The position numbers and the translations under genes are program-made. The notes under the pieces were generated by a model, which searched no databases, was not told where the DNA came from, and saw only the letters and a list, made by a program, of their open reading frames with translations. A stretch of DNA of 64,000 nucleotides from Phormidesmis priestleyi ULC007. Its GTDB lineage: Bacteria > Cyanobacteriota > Cyanobacteriia > Leptolyngbyales > Leptolyngbyaceae. Shown here piece after piece: positions 8,430 to 17,343 of the stretch. Position 1 is the stretch's first letter. The number at the start of each line of letters is the position of its first letter. Location: contig NZ_MPPI01000020.1 of the NCBI RefSeq assembly GCF_001895925.1, positions 1 to 64,000 on the forward strand, written 5' to 3'.

Positions 8430-8657
8430 TTACTGAGGGGTGTTTTGCAATTCCGGTCGTTCTTCGGGCACGATCGCCCCTTCAACCGGGCAGACTTGCA
8501 GACAAATTCCACAGTCGATGCAGGTAGAGAAATCGATCCAATACCAATCGGTGCCCTTGGTGTTTTTGCTCGGGCCTTCGTGAATACAAGCGACTGGACA
8601 GGCATCGACGCAATCGGCGACCCCTTCACAGACATTGGTAACGATCGTATGAGACAC
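8430..8657 (-). CDS. Small 4Fe-4S-type ferredoxin
   Basis: This encodes about 75 residues carrying two iron-sulfur cluster motifs: CEGVADCVDACPVACI and CIDCGICLQVCPVEGA. It is a soluble electron carrier of the bacterial 7Fe/8Fe type, with WYWIDFSTC between the motifs as in many cyanobacterial copies. I chose a GTG start (SHTIVTNVCEG) because AGGA stands about 9 bases upstream and because the family starts there; an in-frame ATG 48 bases earlier would add an unlikely tail. Neighbours in the same direction are hisZ upstream and the ABC ATPase downstream. Confidence 0.9.
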   Translation of the reverse strand: MSHTIVTNVCEGVADCVDACPVACIHEGPSKNTKGTDWYWIDFSTCIDCGICLQVCPVEGAIVPEERPELQNTPQ

Positions 8658-8717
8658 AAGTTTTTTCCTACTAAATATTTGAGTGAAAGCATTCACTAAG
8701 AACACTTTCTATTATCG

Positions 8718-9971
8718 CTAAGTCAGGATTTCATCAACTGGCGAACCGTCCACATCCATCCAAACAATTTGGGCAATGCCGCGACGACGGGCATAGTCTC
8801 GGATGTCTTCTCGACTGGTGCCACTGAGATCTAACTCAACCTGCACTGGGTGAGCCGATTCTCGCAGTTTTTGGGCGTGGGCAAAGGCGATCGCGTGGGT
8901 CTGCGAAGTCTCTGACACCACTAACCAATCGCTAGCAGGAGTCTGGTGAGGCAGTTGCCCAGTGGGAATGAGCATCTGGTGCAGTTGCTCAATTTGCAGC
9001 GAGAAGCCGATGCCGGGAATGGGCTGCCCCTGGGGATGGAAAAGCCCTAAAAGCTGATCATATCGTCCGCCTTGCCCTAAAACTTTTTGCCCTGATGGGG
9101 TGTTGCTGGCGACTTCAAACACGATTCCGGTGTAGTAGTCGAAGGTGCGAATCAGGCTTAGATCCAGCACAATCGGGATCTCTACATCTCCCAGGCGTAA
9201 ACTGAGGCTTTCTTGCAGCAGCTCGATCAAAGATTTGAGATTGTTGACTGCCTCTCGCTGACTATCATCTAGATTTAGACGGCTGACTCGTTGAATTACA
9301 TCGGCGGGTTTGCCTCGCAGATCGAGCAGCAGCAACGCCCGATCGTGCAATTCTTCAGACAAAGGCAGCGATTCTAAAGACATCCGATCGAGCTTGGCGA
9401 TCGCATATCGAACTTTATCGCGCAAATGGGCAGGGAAGGGAGAGAGCAGCGATCGCGTCAAGTCTGCTTCACCCAAAATCAAGCTCCAGGAGGCAGAAGA
9501 GTTTTTTAGCGGTTCCAGTCCTAAATTATGGAGACAGTCAATCAGCAGCAGCAAAATCTCGGCATCTGCCAACAACCCACCACCGCCGAGCAGCTCGACC
9601 CCAGCTTGATAAAACTCCTGTTGACCGCTATGACTGCCTTCTGGGGCACGGCGAAACACATTGGTATTGTAGTAGAGCCGTTGAGGATAAGTGGCACCCG
9701 CCATCCGAGTCACGGCAGTGCGCGCGATCGAGGCAGTCAATTCGGGACGCAACCCCAGCACTTCATCATCCAGATTATTGAGTTGAATCACGGTCGATCG
9801 CTGAATTGCGCCCCCTGCCATCAAGGTATCGAGCCGTTCTAACGTAGAAGTAATGATGCGGTGATAGCCCCAGCGCTGAAAAACCTGCTGAAGCCGATCT
9901 TCAATCCAGCATTTTTGAGCCACATCAAGGGGCAATAAGTCTCTAGCCCCGGCTGGAGGTTGGTAAACCAT
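8718..9971 (-). CDS. hisZ: ATP phosphoribosyltransferase regulatory subunit HisZ
   Basis: This encodes a 417-residue paralogue of histidyl-tRNA synthetase that lacks the anticodon domain function and serves as regulatory subunit of the short-form HisG, the first enzyme of histidine synthesis. PPAGARDLLPLDVAQKCWIE, LGLRPELTASIARTAV (motif 2 region), YYNTNVFRRAPEG and GQGGRYDQLLGLF (motif 3 region) support this, as does the length, typical for cyanobacterial HisZ. Its start codon shares one base with the stop of the upstream J-domain gene, so the two are translationally coupled. Confidence 0.93.
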   Translation of the reverse strand: MVYQPPAGARDLLPLDVAQKCWIEDRLQQVFQRWGYHRIITSTLERLDTLMAGGAIQRSTVIQLNNLDDEVLGLRPELTASIARTAVTRMAGATYPQRLYYNTNVFRRAPEGSHSGQQEFYQAGVELLGGGGLLADAEILLLLIDCLHNLGLEPLKNSSASWSLILGEADLTRSLLSPFPAHLRDKVRYAIAKLDRMSLESLPLSEELHDRALLLLDLRGKPADVIQRVSRLNLDDSQREAVNNLKSLIELLQESLSLRLGDVEIPIVLDLSLIRTFDYYTGIVFEVASNTPSGQKVLGQGGRYDQLLGLFHPQGQPIPGIGFSLQIEQLHQMLIPTGQLPHQTPASDWLVVSETSQTHAIAFAHAQKLRESAHPVQVELDLSGTSREDIRDYARRRGIAQIVWMDVDGSPVDEILT

Positions 9972-10900
9972 TATTTTTTCTTTCCACTAAATAAGCCGCC
10001 AAACAACCCGCCACCGTCAGGTTTATTGCGATCGGACTTGTTATTTGCAGGTTTAGAGCCAGATGCTTGAGAAGCAGTTTTATTCGCCTGTTGCTCTAGA
10101 TATTTCTTGCCTTCTAGAGCGGTCGGGTCTTCTGGGTTCACGGTCAACGCCTTGTTGAAGTGAATCTTTGCCATCGTCGCCTGTTTTTGCTGCAAATACA
10201 CCATTCCCATTAAGCTATGACAGCGGCAATGATTGGGGTCAATTTGCAGCGCGTCTCTCAGTTCTAAAGTGGCTTGAGCATAGTTGCCTTTCTTCATAAA
10301 GCCTTCTGCCCGACGATAATATTGCTCAAGTAGAGATTCTCGCTGCTCTTGGGCTGAGGGAGGAGTCGGCGTAGAACTGGGCGCAACGGTCGATGCTGGT
10401 GCTGCTGCCGTGTAAAGCGGTTTTTTGGGTTCACCGATCGTGCCCTCATTGGTGCCTTCTTTTCTCGCCAAATAGACTAAATTTAGCTCACTGATCTGGG
10501 CAATCAGTTCGAGAACTTGGTCGAGATGCTGATATTGACGATCGGCAAGGTCTTGCAAAGCAGTCCGATAAAAGTAGTCAAGATTGTTGGCAGTCAGCAA
10601 TTGCTTGGCTAAACTCCCTAACACTTGCGTGTGGGTTTGGTGCCGCATCGCCCCCTGCCCTTTGAGCTTGAGCAAGACTGCGTGATCAGTGCGGCTGCGC
10701 TCTTGAGAAAGCTGTTCCCAGGCGGGGTTGACCATTTTTGAGAGAAATTGACCTGCAAGCTGACGATCGCGTTCGCCCTCCAATACTCCACTGTCGGGAT
10801 GCAGACGACGGGCAATTTTCAAATAATTCTTGCGAATTTCCTTAACGTCTGCTTCGACCGACACCCCCAAAATTGAGTGATAGTCGGAGAAGTCTAACAT
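9971..10900 (-). CDS. J-domain protein with TPR repeats
   Basis: This encodes 309 residues from an ATG preceded by GAGG. An N-terminal J domain (YHSILGVSVEADVKEIRKNY, then RRLHPDSG with the HPD triad) should recruit and stimulate an Hsp70 (DnaK). A middle helical region and a Pro/Ala/Thr linker lead to tetratricopeptide repeats (AEGFMKKGNYAQATLELRDA, MVYLQQKQATMAKIHFNKAL), then a low-complexity Lys/Asn/Gly tail ending GGLFGGLFSGKKK. It is therefore a likely co-chaperone with a protein-binding module. It lies between the inositol-phosphatase gene and hisZ in one tight cluster. Confidence 0.87.
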   Translation of the reverse strand: MLDFSDYHSILGVSVEADVKEIRKNYLKIARRLHPDSGVLEGERDRQLAGQFLSKMVNPAWEQLSQERSRTDHAVLLKLKGQGAMRHQTHTQVLGSLAKQLLTANNLDYFYRTALQDLADRQYQHLDQVLELIAQISELNLVYLARKEGTNEGTIGEPKKPLYTAAAPASTVAPSSTPTPPSAQEQRESLLEQYYRRAEGFMKKGNYAQATLELRDALQIDPNHCRCHSLMGMVYLQQKQATMAKIHFNKALTVNPEDPTALEGKKYLEQQANKTASQASGSKPANNKSDRNKPDGGGLFGGLFSGKKK

Positions 10901-10975
10901 GAACAGACCTCGTTCAATTTGAAAACTCATGGTACGCTAGTCTGCCTGAGTAAGCTCTTTATGATCAGTATCTGC

Positions 10976-11800
10976 TTATTTTATGGGATCTTCTGACTTT
11001 ACCTGCACTAACTCTTGACTAAGACGATCGTGAATTTTAGAGTTTGTGGCTAAGAGCCGCCCCGACTGAAGGTTGAAGGGAGTGCGATCGTAGGCTGTGA
11101 CGCTGCCTCCAGCTTCTTCAACCAGCACCACCCCGGCTGCCATATCCCAGATCGATAAGCCGCGCTCCCAATAGCCGTCAAATCGTCCACAGGCAACATA
11201 AGCCAGGTCAAGGGCGGCGGCTCCGTCTCGCCGAACGCCTTGAGTCAGATGAGTCAGATGAGCAAATTCGGCATAGTTAGTGTCGGGCGTTTGGTGACGA
11301 TCGTAGGCAAACCCCGTCACCAGCAGACTTTTACTCAGTTCCGCAGTTTGAGACACCCGAATCGATCGCCGATTGCACGTTGCGCCTAACCCTTTTGCGG
11401 CTCTAAAAAGCTCTTGATGAATCGGGTTAAACACGGCTCCCACTTGAGGAATGCCATCAATCAGCAAACCGACAGACACGGCAACAAAGGGATATTGATG
11501 GGCATAGTTGGTCGTGCCGTCGAGCGGGTCGATCGCCCAAAGATATTCACCACCAAGGCGACCTAACTGTCCCGATTCTTCTGCCAAGATTGGGTGGTCA
11601 GGCACATGGCGACGCAAAACCTCCAAAACGGCAGCTTCTGCGGCTTTGTCTGCCTCGGTGACTAAATCGCCGGGGCGACCTTTTTCTTGAATATCTTCGA
11701 GCTTGCCCCAATAAATCTGCAAAACGGCTCCTGCTGCTAAAACCGCTTCGGTGGCGATGTCTAGAAAGATTTGAAGCTGTTGGGGAGAATGAGAAGACAT
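10976..11800 (-). CDS. Inositol monophosphatase family protein (SuhB-like)
   Basis: This encodes about 274 residues of a Mg-dependent phosphatase that removes phosphate from inositol-phosphate or related sugar phosphates. GDLVTEADKAAE, ILAEESG, the WAIDPLDGTTNY metal site and the closing WDMAAGVVLVEEAGG are the family motifs. An alternative GTG start at 11839 overlaps the preceding stop codon as GTGA and would add 13 residues. That arrangement favours translational coupling, whereas the ATG fits the usual protein start better. It sits between the nuclease-like lipoprotein and the J-domain gene. Confidence 0.9.
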   Translation of the reverse strand: MSSHSPQQLQIFLDIATEAVLAAGAVLQIYWGKLEDIQEKGRPGDLVTEADKAAEAAVLEVLRRHVPDHPILAEESGQLGRLGGEYLWAIDPLDGTTNYAHQYPFVAVSVGLLIDGIPQVGAVFNPIHQELFRAAKGLGATCNRRSIRVSQTAELSKSLLVTGFAYDRHQTPDTNYAEFAHLTHLTQGVRRDGAAALDLAYVACGRFDGYWERGLSIWDMAAGVVLVEEAGGSVTAYDRTPFNLQSGRLLATNSKIHDRLSQELVQVKSEDPIK

Positions 11801-11835
11801 GAATTTAAGCAATGGAGACGAGGAAAGTTTAACAC

Positions 11836-12375
11836 TCACTCGCGAGTATCTGGTTCTCCTGGAAGTTGACGCATCGGATCTTGAGGATTCCAGATGCCCA
11901 ATCCTAAAATTCTGGCGCGGTCTTGGGCACGACTGAGACGCAGTTCATATTTGGACTTTAGAGACTTAGAAACCGTTGTCAAAGCGTGTCCTTCGGCGAC
12001 GAGTTTTTCATTTAACAGAATGCCGTTTGACCAAGCGTAAACCGATCGCTGTCCTTGGTCAGTGCGGGCATCTGACTCCAGCACCACCGACTGATTGCCG
12101 ATCATTTGCTCTAGCTGAGTTTTAGCCGCGTTTCCCCAAGGCTTTTGAGCCAGACTTGGCACCGCGATTCCGGCAAGTCGAACCTGTTCGCTAATGTCTG
12201 GCTGTCCGGGAATGCCTGTAAGTTCAAGTTCTTGACCGCTCAAAACTTGTTGAACGGCAACCGCCTCTCCTTGTGGAGACGTTGCTCCTTGACAGCCCCA
12301 TAACAGACCGAGAAAAATCGGCCAAACAATCAGCGATAACACTCTTTTCCAAATGTTCACGGCTAACCGTCTCAT
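11836..12375 (-). CDS. Staphylococcal-nuclease-like lipoprotein
   Basis: This encodes 179 residues from an ATG with AGGAG upstream; longer frames run into the ferredoxin gene. A signal peptide ends in a lipobox (FLGLLWGC), so the mature protein should be lipid-anchored outside the cytoplasmic membrane. The rest resembles a thermonuclease (SNase) fold: VRLAGIAVPSLAQKPWGNAA, a YAWSNGILLNEKLVAEGHAL core and a RILGLGIW ending. The usual catalytic arginines and acids are not all evident, so nuclease activity is uncertain. It is separated from the upstream ferredoxin gene by 7 bases. Confidence 0.82.
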   Translation of the reverse strand: MRRLAVNIWKRVLSLIVWPIFLGLLWGCQGATSPQGEAVAVQQVLSGQELELTGIPGQPDISEQVRLAGIAVPSLAQKPWGNAAKTQLEQMIGNQSVVLESDARTDQGQRSVYAWSNGILLNEKLVAEGHALTTVSKSLKSKYELRLSRAQDRARILGLGIWNPQDPMRQLPGEPDTRE

Positions 12376-12382
12376 CTTGCTC

Positions 12383-12751
12383 CTATTCTTCGTCAAGCGG
12401 CAACCCCCGTTTAACTCGACCTTTGCCAAAATAGCGCCCAAATTGAAGTTCATATACTTCGTCTTCGTCTTGAGTTTCAACTTCTAGATCCGATCGGGCA
12501 TAGCTGACACAGAGCAACGCATATCCCTGACGCTGCAATTCGACAGACAGCCCGATCGCTTCTGGCTGATAGAGTTCCCCCGATCGGACTCGAACGGCAC
12601 AAGTGGTGCAAGCCCCATTCCGGCACGAAAATGGCAACTCAACACCCTGGTTTTCGGCGCTGTGGAGGATGTAGCGATCGTCGGGCACCCGAAAGGTGTG
12701 GTAGGTATTTTTTTGACGGTTATAAACGCGGATGGTATGAAACTGAGTCAT
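12383..12751 (-). CDS. Plant-type [2Fe-2S] ferredoxin
   Basis: This encodes about 122 residues of a soluble electron carrier. CRNGACTTC plus a distant cysteine in ALLCVSY form the C-x4-C-x2-C...C ligand set of photosynthetic-type ferredoxins. The start MTQFHTIRVYNRQ is chosen because the in-frame extension upstream is a translation of promoter and tRNA-flank sequence. A basic C-terminal extension after the acidic EDEVYELQFG segment is longer than in PetF, marking a specialised paralogue. It leads the minus-strand cluster and is divergent from a tRNA gene. Confidence 0.9.
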   Translation of the reverse strand: MTQFHTIRVYNRQKNTYHTFRVPDDRYILHSAENQGVELPFSCRNGACTTCAVRVRSGELYQPEAIGLSVELQRQGYALLCVSYARSDLEVETQDEDEVYELQFGRYFGKGRVKRGLPLDEE

Positions 12752-12838
12752 AAATTCGCCAAGATTCTTGCTCCCTTTCCAGTATGTGACAATTCTGGTA
12801 ATATAAGGAATCTGTGACTGGGAATACAGCACAGCCTT

Positions 12839-12925
12839 GGAGAGATGGCCGAGTGGTTGAAGGCGCAGCACTGGAAATGCTGTTTAGGGGTAACTTTAAC
12901 GAGGGTTCGAATCCCTCTCTCTCCG
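12839..12925 (+). tRNA. tRNA-Ser(GGA)
   Basis: An 87-base cloverleaf folds with acceptor arm GGAGAGA/TCTCTCC, anticodon stem CAGCA/TGCTG around the loop CTGGAAA (anticodon GGA, reading UCC), a long variable arm as required for serine, and T arm GAGGG-TTCGAAT-CCCTC. The CCA end is not encoded. Confidence 0.97.
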
Positions 12926-12956
12926 TTCTAGAACCTAGATATGGCAAGACTTACAG

Positions 12957-12987
12957 GAGACCCTCGAAATTTCGGAGGTCTCTTTTT
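12957..12987 (+). terminator. Intrinsic terminator after tRNA-Ser
   Basis: Arms GAGACC and GGTCTC, with an inner CGAAA/TTTCG extension interrupted by a two-base mismatch, are followed by five T. It lies about 30 bases past the tRNA and fits a Rho-independent terminator. Confidence 0.75.
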
Positions 12988-13241
12988 GGTCGATCGGTTA
13001 GGTGATTTTGGTTGATTGAACTGTTGCATCGGTGATCTGTCCCATCTCGGCGGGGCTGAAATCTAGCAGGACGAATCTCGGTCTTATATTTCTCGGAGTC
13101 AGCAGAAATAGCCCGTCAGAATACAGATCACCCGTTGCCGTAGTTCGGGCTAGAACAGCAATTCCGCCTGCTGCAAGGCTGATTTTAAGAAAACCTCCTT
13201 CAACTACATCAATTGCAGTGTGCTAAGGATTGTCTTCAGTG

Positions 13242-14840
13242 TCAGTAAATAAGCTTTGCATTCTCGTCCGCTATTTGCGAGTTTCCGACAACCTTCTTCA
13301 GATAGACCGTTAACTCGTTCAGCGTCATTTCTGTGGAAAGAAACCCAATATAGTTGTCCGGTCTTAATAACATGCTAAAAGGATGATTCACACCAAAGGC
13401 TTTTGCGACTTGCGGATCAAGCGGGATCGCGTTGAAATCAACAAATTCGGCATACTGGCTTTCAAGTTCCATTTCCAACGATCGAACCTCGCTTTGTTCA
13501 TTCGAGAACATCAACCAATGAAACTTCGGTTGATGCAGTTTTTCATAGATGCTTTCGCCATCCACTCGAAAATACGGCATCCGGTCTCCGGCTTTGACCC
13601 TGAACTTTTTATCCGCTGTGTGTTGGCTGAGCGAACTGCGGCGATACTGAATCCCAATTTGCGACAACATCGGAAAAATGAACTGCTTAACCGCATCGAA
13701 ACTGAGGATATATTGGGCGACAAATGGTAAAACGTTCAGGCGAAGAAAGGCGAGAAACCCTTCCGAGCCTGCGGCAATCTGAAACGCTCGATCGGTCGTT
13801 TGCAAAAGATGCTTGGCATTCTCTAACCGTTCTTCGCTGTAAGTTTCCAGAAGTTTTTTGTCTGCCTTGCCTTGCAGCACCAGCGCCAGTTTCCAAGCGA
13901 GATTGTAGCCGTCTTGAATTCCAGTGTTCATGCCTTGCGCTCCGACAGGCGAGTGAATATGTGCGGCATCGCCCGCCAGAAAGCATCTGCCTTTGGAGAA
14001 GCGACTGGCATGGCGCGTGTGGACTTTGTAAGTGGAAAACCATTCGACAGCGTGAACATTGAGGTCGAGGTTTGTTTCTTCCTGAATTCGGCGATCGATT
14101 TCTTCGTACAATACGTCGCCTTCGTCCTTTGCAAACGTTTCGGGGAATACACCGATAATGCGATAGCGCTGTTCGCCTTTGAGCGGAAAGAAAAGCACAA
14201 ATGAATCTGCCGATAGACAAACGTGCAGCGCGTCGTGGCTCAGAGTCCAATCAACTTGGGCATCGGCGACATAAAACATCCGATCGAAGGTGCTTCCCTC
14301 AAACGTCAGTCCGAGCGTGTGTCTCGTTGGGCTTTTTGGGCCATCGCAACCGACGAGATATTGTGCCTCGATCGTTTGAGTTGCGCCCTCTGAAGTAATC
14401 ACTTGCGCTGTCACGCCCGAATCGGTTTGCGAGAAACTTTGGAGTTCGGTTTGCCAGAGAATTTCTTTTCCATGACTTTGCAGATAGTTGTAAAGCAGTT
14501 TCTCGTTTTTGCTTTGCTCCAACATCAGCACATAGGGATAAGGACTTAACCCCGCTCCAATGTTTGACAAGTGCAGTTCGCCGCGCACGGTGCCACCGGA
14601 CAGCAGACGCACTTTCCCAGCGATCGTGCCTTGTTCGACTGCTTTCTGTGCTAAGCCGATCTGCTCATAAATCTCGATCGTACGAGCATGAACGCCGATC
14701 GCCTTGGAATACGGTGTTATGCCTTCGTTCTGATCCATCACGACAAAATCAACGCCGTATCGAGCGAGTTGACAAGCGATCGAAAGCCCAGTCGGACCCG
14801 CCCCGATGATGACAACATTCGTTTTGATTGTAGTTTCCAT
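13242..14840 (-). CDS. FAD-dependent aromatic monooxygenase (PheA/TfdB family)
   Basis: This encodes a 532-residue flavoprotein hydroxylase. VVIIGAGPTGLSIACQLARY is the dinucleotide-binding GxGxxG motif, LVGCDGPKSPTRH is the DG motif, and FLAGDAAHIHSPVGAQGMNT is the GD motif that holds FAD. The C-terminal part (SMLLRPDNYIGFL) is the thioredoxin-like domain found in phenol-hydroxylase relatives. Such enzymes hydroxylate aromatic or polyketide substrates with NAD(P)H and oxygen. The only same-strand neighbour is a ruined ECF41-type sigma gene just upstream. ECF41 sigma factors are commonly found next to oxidoreductases, so the two probably arrived as a unit. Confidence 0.9.
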   Translation of the reverse strand: METTIKTNVVIIGAGPTGLSIACQLARYGVDFVVMDQNEGITPYSKAIGVHARTIEIYEQIGLAQKAVEQGTIAGKVRLLSGGTVRGELHLSNIGAGLSPYPYVLMLEQSKNEKLLYNYLQSHGKEILWQTELQSFSQTDSGVTAQVITSEGATQTIEAQYLVGCDGPKSPTRHTLGLTFEGSTFDRMFYVADAQVDWTLSHDALHVCLSADSFVLFFPLKGEQRYRIIGVFPETFAKDEGDVLYEEIDRRIQEETNLDLNVHAVEWFSTYKVHTRHASRFSKGRCFLAGDAAHIHSPVGAQGMNTGIQDGYNLAWKLALVLQGKADKKLLETYSEERLENAKHLLQTTDRAFQIAAGSEGFLAFLRLNVLPFVAQYILSFDAVKQFIFPMLSQIGIQYRRSSLSQHTADKKFRVKAGDRMPYFRVDGESIYEKLHQPKFHWLMFSNEQSEVRSLEMELESQYAEFVDFNAIPLDPQVAKAFGVNHPFSMLLRPDNYIGFLSTEMTLNELTVYLKKVVGNSQIADENAKLIY

Positions 14841-14864
14841 GAGTTTAGATGAATGAATTCATCG

Positions 14865-15529
14865 TTAAACAAAAGATTGATGGGTCGCATCTTTGTTGAA
14901 TTGCTTCAACTTTTCTGAATTCCGAATCGCGTAGATAGATTGAATATAGCCCTCCCTGATTTCAAACGTCATCACACCCTGGATACCATTTTCACCCCGA
15001 ACGAGAATGCTAGGTTGTCCATTGATCTCAACTAAGTGAGCGCGATCGGTGGGCAGCCGTTGGCGCTGAATGGCAAACAGAAATCGAGCCACTTGCCTTG
15101 CGTCCAAGCGTCCATGAACTGCACAGTAATTTGCTCCTGCTGTTGATGGGAAACCGGAAAACGGGGGTGTCGAGTCGTGATGGGTTGGCGCGATCGCTTT
15201 AAAATCTGCCGACAGTTCTCAGCACTCTTGCCCACAATTTGAGCAATCTCAGGATAGTCATACTCAAACACCTCACGCAGCAGAAAGACGGCTCGTTCGA
15301 TCGGCGATAACCGTTCCAACATGACTAAAAACGCCATTGAAAGCGAATCAGCTAACTCAACCTGCTCGGCTGGATCGCTGCAAAGGCGCGTGATCGTGGT
15401 CGCCAAGTAGTTTTTTGCAGATTGCATATGGGATTCTGAAATCAGGCTGCCCGTTTGACCCAAATTTTGCAGGTGCGACAGCTTGACATCCAACACAGTA
15501 TCTCGCAGTTCCCCATCGGGTAATCGCAC
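14865..15529 (-). pseudogene. Decayed ECF41-type sigma factor gene
   Basis: Two overlapping frames carry pieces of one protein. The first has sigma region 4 in good form (AFLVMLERLSPIERAVFLLR, then EYDYPEIAQIVGKSAENCRQ). The second continues with a SnoaL-like C-terminal domain (RQVARFLFAIQRQRLPTDRA, ending YIQSIYAIRNSEKLKQF), the arrangement that defines ECF41 factors. A frame change and missing bases separate them around 15030-15107. Sigma region 2 is absent, replaced by unrecognised sequence before SAKNYLATTITRLCSDPAEQ, and the linker between regions 2 and 4 is shortened. The product cannot be a working sigma factor. Confidence 0.75.
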
Positions 15530-15811
15530 CCCTCAAAAATTCAGCATTCCAAAAAACTAAAAACTCTTGTAGAATACATCGCAGTGATGAAGTTGTGCCC
15601 CGAAGCCTGATTTAGCAGATCAGACTCCGAGGACTTCCATCCCTAGTTAGGACTAGTAACTCAGGAGGCGTTCATGATTGTACACCGTCAGCTTTGCTAT
15701 GGGATCTTGAAAGGCTGGAATCAAGATCCTGCATACCTTTTTCATCCCAATAGAGTGTCTGAGAAATCAGCATTCTTGTCCTCTTTGAATTAACCGAGAG
15801 GACAAAATAAT

Positions 15812-16183
15812 ATGGGAGTTAGGACGATCGTTCCTGGCTCGATTTCGTTCACTCTTGAGTTGCGATGCTCAACCGAAAAACGGTATCGGGTTAGTGTGAC
15901 TTTGGATTTGCAAGAGCGTTACATCTTCCTTTCGTCTGGCATTCTCGTGAATGTGAGGGACAGCATTGAAGAGTTTGTTTCACAACTGAGTGAGATTGCG
16001 TCAAACCAACTGGCATTGTTCAAATGGGATGGCACGAGTGATTTGATGACTGAATATCAAACCGTTCGAGTGTTGCCGGGATATCAAGTTGAACGTTCTT
16101 TAGTGAAGTTCAACATCGCGATCGGTAACGGTTCACTAATTCAAGTGGAGGAATTGCACAACAAAACCACCATTCAACTCTAG
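15812..16183 (+). CDS. Hypothetical protein, 123 aa
   Basis: I do not recognise this gene. It encodes 123 residues of mixed strand and helix character with no membrane segment. Features are a strand-rich start (ISFTLELRCSTEKRYRVSVT), a short helix (SIEEFVSQLSEIASNQL) and alternating hydrophobic positions to the end. It stands alone between the sigma-factor remnant and a restriction-related gene. An ACCGAGAGGACAAA segment before the ATG gives a plausible ribosome site. Confidence 0.6.
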   Translation: MGVRTIVPGSISFTLELRCSTEKRYRVSVTLDLQERYIFLSSGILVNVRDSIEEFVSQLSEIASNQLALFKWDGTSDLMTEYQTVRVLPGYQVERSLVKFNIAIGNGSLIQVEELHNKTTIQL

Positions 16184-16215
16184 GAAGTTGAGCGTTAGGA
16201 AGCCGCCAATTAAGT

Positions 16216-16340
16216 AGACAGACTTAAATTGCCCTCACCCTGAATCTCTCCCCTTGGGGATGAGGGCGGCAAGCCAGGCATCACAACGATTTGAACCTGA
16301 GTTGACACCAATGGGCAGTGCCATGCCCTCTCGCAATCGT
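16216..16340. repeat. Small intergenic hairpin repeats
   Basis: Two short palindromic motifs typical of cyanobacterial intergenic DNA occur here: GCCCTCA...TGAGGGC around a CCCC/GGGG core, and GGGCAGTGCCATGCCC. A related GGGCGCGGCAGTGCCATGCCC lies before the urea/guanidine carboxylase gene. Confidence 0.55.
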
Positions 16341-16468
16341 TCCATCTGTCGCAATTGTTTTTGAAATTGGTATCACCCTTCTGTATTGTCGCCAAGCTTG
16401 TAAGCTCAATTCGTGCATTTGCTAGAATCACGAGGACTGAGTAATTTTTGAGGTCTGTCAGTAAGTCG

Positions 16469-17149
16469 ATGGCGAAAGCTGTGACCGTTACAGACGCGAT
16501 TAAGAGCTTGGCTGATGCAGAAGCAAGGTTTGGATTGCGGCGGATTGAAGATGAACACTTTTTTACTGAATGGCAAACCTCATTGCCTGATCTGACCGAA
16601 GCGGAACACGATGCGCTAACAGTTTTACGACGCAGGCTTTTGTATCATCGAGCCGATGGGGACTTGTTAGAAGGTGCAGTGACGCTGTTAGTGGCTTCGC
16701 CGTTGTTAGAACTGACAGGCTTTTACGATCCACCGTTCAAAATGAAAGCGGAAGCTGCTGTAGAAGTTTCGATCGACGATGGGGAAGAAACTCTGCGAGG
16801 GCGGATTGATATTCTGATTTTGCAAACCCAGCTTTGGGTGATGGTTCTGGAGTCTAGGAAAACGACGATTTCAGCCCGATCGGCATTGCCTCAAGCATTG
16901 GCTTATATGATGTCAAATCCAACGCTAAACCAGCCAACGTTTGGTGTGTTGACCAATGGCGATGATGTTTTATTTGTGAAACTCAGTTCTCAACCGACAC
17001 CGCAGTACGATTTGTCACGAGCCTTTTCGATCTATACAGTAGCCAGTGAACTACTGATCGGCGTTTCAAGTTCTCAAACATCTGGGTCAAATCATTGCAC
17101 GATCGACCAATTAAGTGCTTTGTCGCTTTTGGATTTCAGCAATCGCTAA
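16469..17149 (+). CDS. Type I restriction R-subunit N-terminal-like protein
   Basis: This encodes 226 residues from the ATG; a TTG 21 bases upstream is possible. The middle holds AAVEVSIDDGEETLRGRIDI followed by a strand and VMVLESRKT, which fits the D...ExK pattern of the PD-(D/E)xK nuclease fold seen at the N-terminus of HsdR subunits and in stand-alone cyanobacterial homologues. There is no helicase domain and no HsdM or HsdS neighbour, so it is not a restriction system by itself. The catalytic lysine position is occupied by R-K in ESRKT, so activity is uncertain. Confidence 0.65.
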   Translation: MAKAVTVTDAIKSLADAEARFGLRRIEDEHFFTEWQTSLPDLTEAEHDALTVLRRRLLYHRADGDLLEGAVTLLVASPLLELTGFYDPPFKMKAEAAVEVSIDDGEETLRGRIDILILQTQLWVMVLESRKTTISARSALPQALAYMMSNPTLNQPTFGVLTNGDDVLFVKLSSQPTPQYDLSRAFSIYTVASELLIGVSSSQTSGSNHCTIDQLSALSLLDFSNR

Positions 17150-17180
17150 TAACAGCGTACTCTCCATTTTCGATCGCGCG

Positions 17181-17315
17181 TCACGACTGGTGTAGCAATC
17201 GCTGTTTAAGCAAACCCCACAGAAATCGTTGGATTCGCTCGTAATTCGAGGCGGCTTTCGCACTCCCAGCCATTTGTGACATCCCTCCGCTGCCCGTACT
17301 CAACTCCGATACACT
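17181..17315 (-). pseudogene. IS4-like transposase N-terminal scrap
   Basis: The minus strand reads VSELSTGSGGMSQMAGSAKA then ASNYERIQRFLWGL before a stop. The S-x-Y-x-R-I/L-Q-R-F-L pattern is characteristic of the N-terminal part of IS4-family transposases common in cyanobacteria. No catalytic region follows and no inverted repeats were found, so this is a small relic in front of crtH. Confidence 0.45.
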
Positions 17316-17343
17316 AAGAACAGTGTCATTATGATCAGTGTTC

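Noticed and set aside
12383-12871. Extended N-terminus for the [2Fe-2S] ferredoxin
   Set aside because: The extra 40 residues are translated from the promoter and the tRNA-flanking region on the other strand; the family starts at the ATG I use.
13006-13241. Stop-free frames on both strands before the monooxygenase gene
   Set aside because: A minus-strand frame of about 70 codons reads like protein in places, but it lacks a start codon and ends abruptly; the plus-strand one has no ribosome site. At most it is a fragment, and I could not support a gene.
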